This document shows positions 62,634 through 64,000 of a DNA stretch of 64,000 nt, one piece after another; the stretch's first letter is position 1, and the number at the start of each line of letters is the position of its first letter. Source of the DNA: Gillisella vitis (GTDB taxonomy: Bacteria > Pseudomonadota > Alphaproteobacteria > Rhizobiales > Rhizobiaceae); contig NZ_LMVL02000001.1 in assembly GCF_001541345.2 (NCBI RefSeq), positions 496,001 to 560,000 of the forward strand. The letters are read 5' to 3'. Under the pieces are notes generated by a model, which was not told the origin of the DNA, did not search any database, and was given only the letters and a program-made list of their open reading frames with translations. The position numbers and the translations under genes were made by a program.

Positions 62634-64000
62634 ATGAAACTGAATAGAGTTTTGACCGCGCTGCTTGTCACTGCCGCTTTTGCCGCACCTGTGATGGCAG
62701 CAGACCTGAAGATCGGCTTGTCGGAAGACCCTGACGTTCTCGATCCGGCGCAGTCGCGCACGTTCGTGGGGCGTATCGTCTATACGGCGATGTGCGACAA
62801 ACTGGTCGATGTCTCGCCCGACCTGAAAATCATCCCGCAGCTTGCCACCGGCTGGGCCTGGAGCGAGGGTGGCAAGGTTTTGACCATGACGCTGCGCCAG
62901 GGCGTGAAATTTCACGACGAAACACCCCTCGATGCCGAAGCGGTTGTCGCCACCATCCAGCGCAACATGACCATGCCGGAATCGCGGCGTAAGAGCGAGC
63001 TTGCCTCGGTTGAAAAGGTCGAGGCTATCGGCAGCGATACGGTGAAATTCACCCTCAAGGCCCCGGATTCGACGCTGCTGGCGCAATTGTCAGACCGGGC
63101 CGGGATGATTGTCTCGCCCAAGGCGGCCAAAGAACTGGGCGCTAATTTTGGCAGCCATCCCGTCTGCGCCGGTCCGTTCAAATTCGTCGAGCGGGTGCAG
63201 CAGGACCGGATCGTGCTGGAGAAATTCGCCGATTACTGGAACAAGGATCAGATTTTCATCAACAAGCTCACCTATCTGCCGATTGTCGATAGCACGGTGC
63301 GCCTCGCCAATCTGCGCTCCGGCGATCTCGATATGATTGAGCGGGTGGCGCCGACCGATGCCGCCTCCATCAAGTCCGATGGCAAGCTGGACTTTGAACA
63401 GGCGGTCGGCGTCGGTTACATGGCGATGTATGTCAATATCGGCAATGGTCCTCGCGCCAATAACCCGCTTGGCAAGGACAAGCGCCTGCGGCAGGCCTTC
63501 TCGCTGGCCATTGATCGCGAAGCACTGAACCAGATCGTCTTCGAGGGGACGGCTCTGGCGGGCAATCAGCCATTTCCGCCTGTCAGCCCCTGGTATGACA
63601 AGCGGATCCCTGTGCCTGCCCGAGATGTTGAAAAGGCAAAAGCCCTGATCAAAGCGGCTGGATTTGACCGGGTGCCAATCGAACTGCAGGTGTCCAACAG
63701 CGCGACAGTGTTGCAGATGATGCAGGTCGTCCAATCGATGGTCGCTGAGGCTGGTTTTGACGTGACGCTGAAGACAATGGAATTTGCCACCATGCTCAAT
63801 GAGCAGACGGCTGGAAATTACCAGATCAGCCGCTCGGATTGGTCCGGGCGTGTGGACCCGGATGGCAATTTGCATCAGTTCGTCACCTGCAAGGGTGGCA
63901 TCAACGATACCAAATATTGCAATCCCGCCGTCGATACGCTGTTGAACGAAGCACGTCGGTCCACCGATGACGCCGTGCGCAAGCAGAAATACGATGCGGC
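62634..64000 (+). CDS. Peptide-type ABC substrate-binding protein (family 5), C-terminus cut by window edge
   Basis: About 455 residues are visible from ATG 62634, with TGAGGGGAA upstream. A signal peptide (MKLNRVLTALLVTAAFAAPV, cleavage near VMA-ADL) precedes a normal family-5 order: GLSEDPDVLDPAQSRTF at the N-terminus, LTMTLRQGVKFHDETPLDAE, then VCAGPFKFVERVQQDRI. It is the first gene of a further importer that continues outside the window. With the two other normal-order receptors it gives a direct comparison that shows the permutation at 54598-56217. Confidence 0.9.
   Translation, partial: MKLNRVLTALLVTAAFAAPVMAADLKIGLSEDPDVLDPAQSRTFVGRIVYTAMCDKLVDVSPDLKIIPQLATGWAWSEGGKVLTMTLRQGVKFHDETPLDAEAVVATIQRNMTMPESRRKSELASVEKVEAIGSDTVKFTLKAPDSTLLAQLSDRAGMIVSPKAAKELGANFGSHPVCAGPFKFVERVQQDRIVLEKFADYWNKDQIFINKLTYLPIVDSTVRLANLRSGDLDMIERVAPTDAASIKSDGKLDFEQAVGVGYMAMYVNIGNGPRANNPLGKDKRLRQAFSLAIDREALNQIVFEGTALAGNQPFPPVSPWYDKRIPVPARDVEKAKALIKAAGFDRVPIELQVSNSATVLQMMQVVQSMVAEAGFDVTLKTMEFATMLNEQTAGNYQISRSDWSGRVDPDGNLHQFVTCKGGINDTKYCNPAVDTLLNEARRSTDDAVRKQKYDA

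Overview
This 64 kb window reads as an accessory, transport-rich part of an alphaproteobacterial genome, most likely Rhizobiaceae (Agrobacterium/Allorhizobium/Rhizobium type). That is inferred from the gene families, the GC-rich codon use, the density of ABC importers for peptides and sugars, single-domain FrcA-like sugar ATPases, and short palindromic intergenic repeats that resemble rhizobial ones. I see no rRNA, tRNA, transposase, integrase, CRISPR array or replication gene. It looks like a chromid or megaplasmid segment, but the sequence alone does not settle that.

Layout. (1) 1-9393: a large LuxR-family LAL (MalT-like) regulator, cut by the left edge, is divergent from an amidase and a complete Opp/Dpp importer (binding protein, two permeases, two ATPases). 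(2) 9481-17182: a second Opp/Dpp system with a fused double ATPase, a MarR regulator, a DadA-like FAD oxidoreductase, a Tat-exported binding protein and two permeases. (3) 17316-22138: a ROK regulator, FrcA-like ATPase, sugar-binding protein, permease and SDR dehydrogenase. (4) 22236-31671: a MarR-controlled aromatic catabolic cluster with a two-component flavin hydroxylase, MFS carrier, OprB porin, SnoaL-like protein, GST, extradiol dioxygenase, acetoacetate-decarboxylase-fold protein and FAH-family hydrolase. (5) 31844-43446: a PQQ-type sugar dehydrogenase homologue, a glycosyltransferase/GH130 pair, small unknown genes, a large-subunit catalase, a PiT phosphate carrier and an aldehyde dehydrogenase. 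(6) 43652-51034: a carbohydrate pathway built from a ROK kinase fused to a P-loop kinase, a LacD/YihT-like class I aldolase, a SorC regulator, a sugar ABC importer and an L-xylulose-reductase-like SDR. (7) 51021-61749: an M20 dipeptidase, a cystathionine beta-lyase-like enzyme and a GntR regulator, divergent from a third Opp/Dpp operon that ends in an Xaa-Pro peptidase. (8) 61866-64000: another GntR regulator and the start of a fourth peptide-type binding protein, cut by the right edge.

Most notable points. The binding protein at 54598-56217 appears circularly permuted: the segment that is N-terminal in its three relatives in this window is at its C-terminus. The kinase at 43652-45112 joins two unrelated kinase folds and sits beside a ketose-bisphosphate-type aldolase, which suggests a compact sugar pathway. 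In three separate Opp operons a repeat or hairpin element lies exactly between the binding-protein gene and the first permease gene, which suggests expression tuning. Several perfect dyads lie where regulators of the LAL, MarR, SorC and GntR families would be expected to bind.
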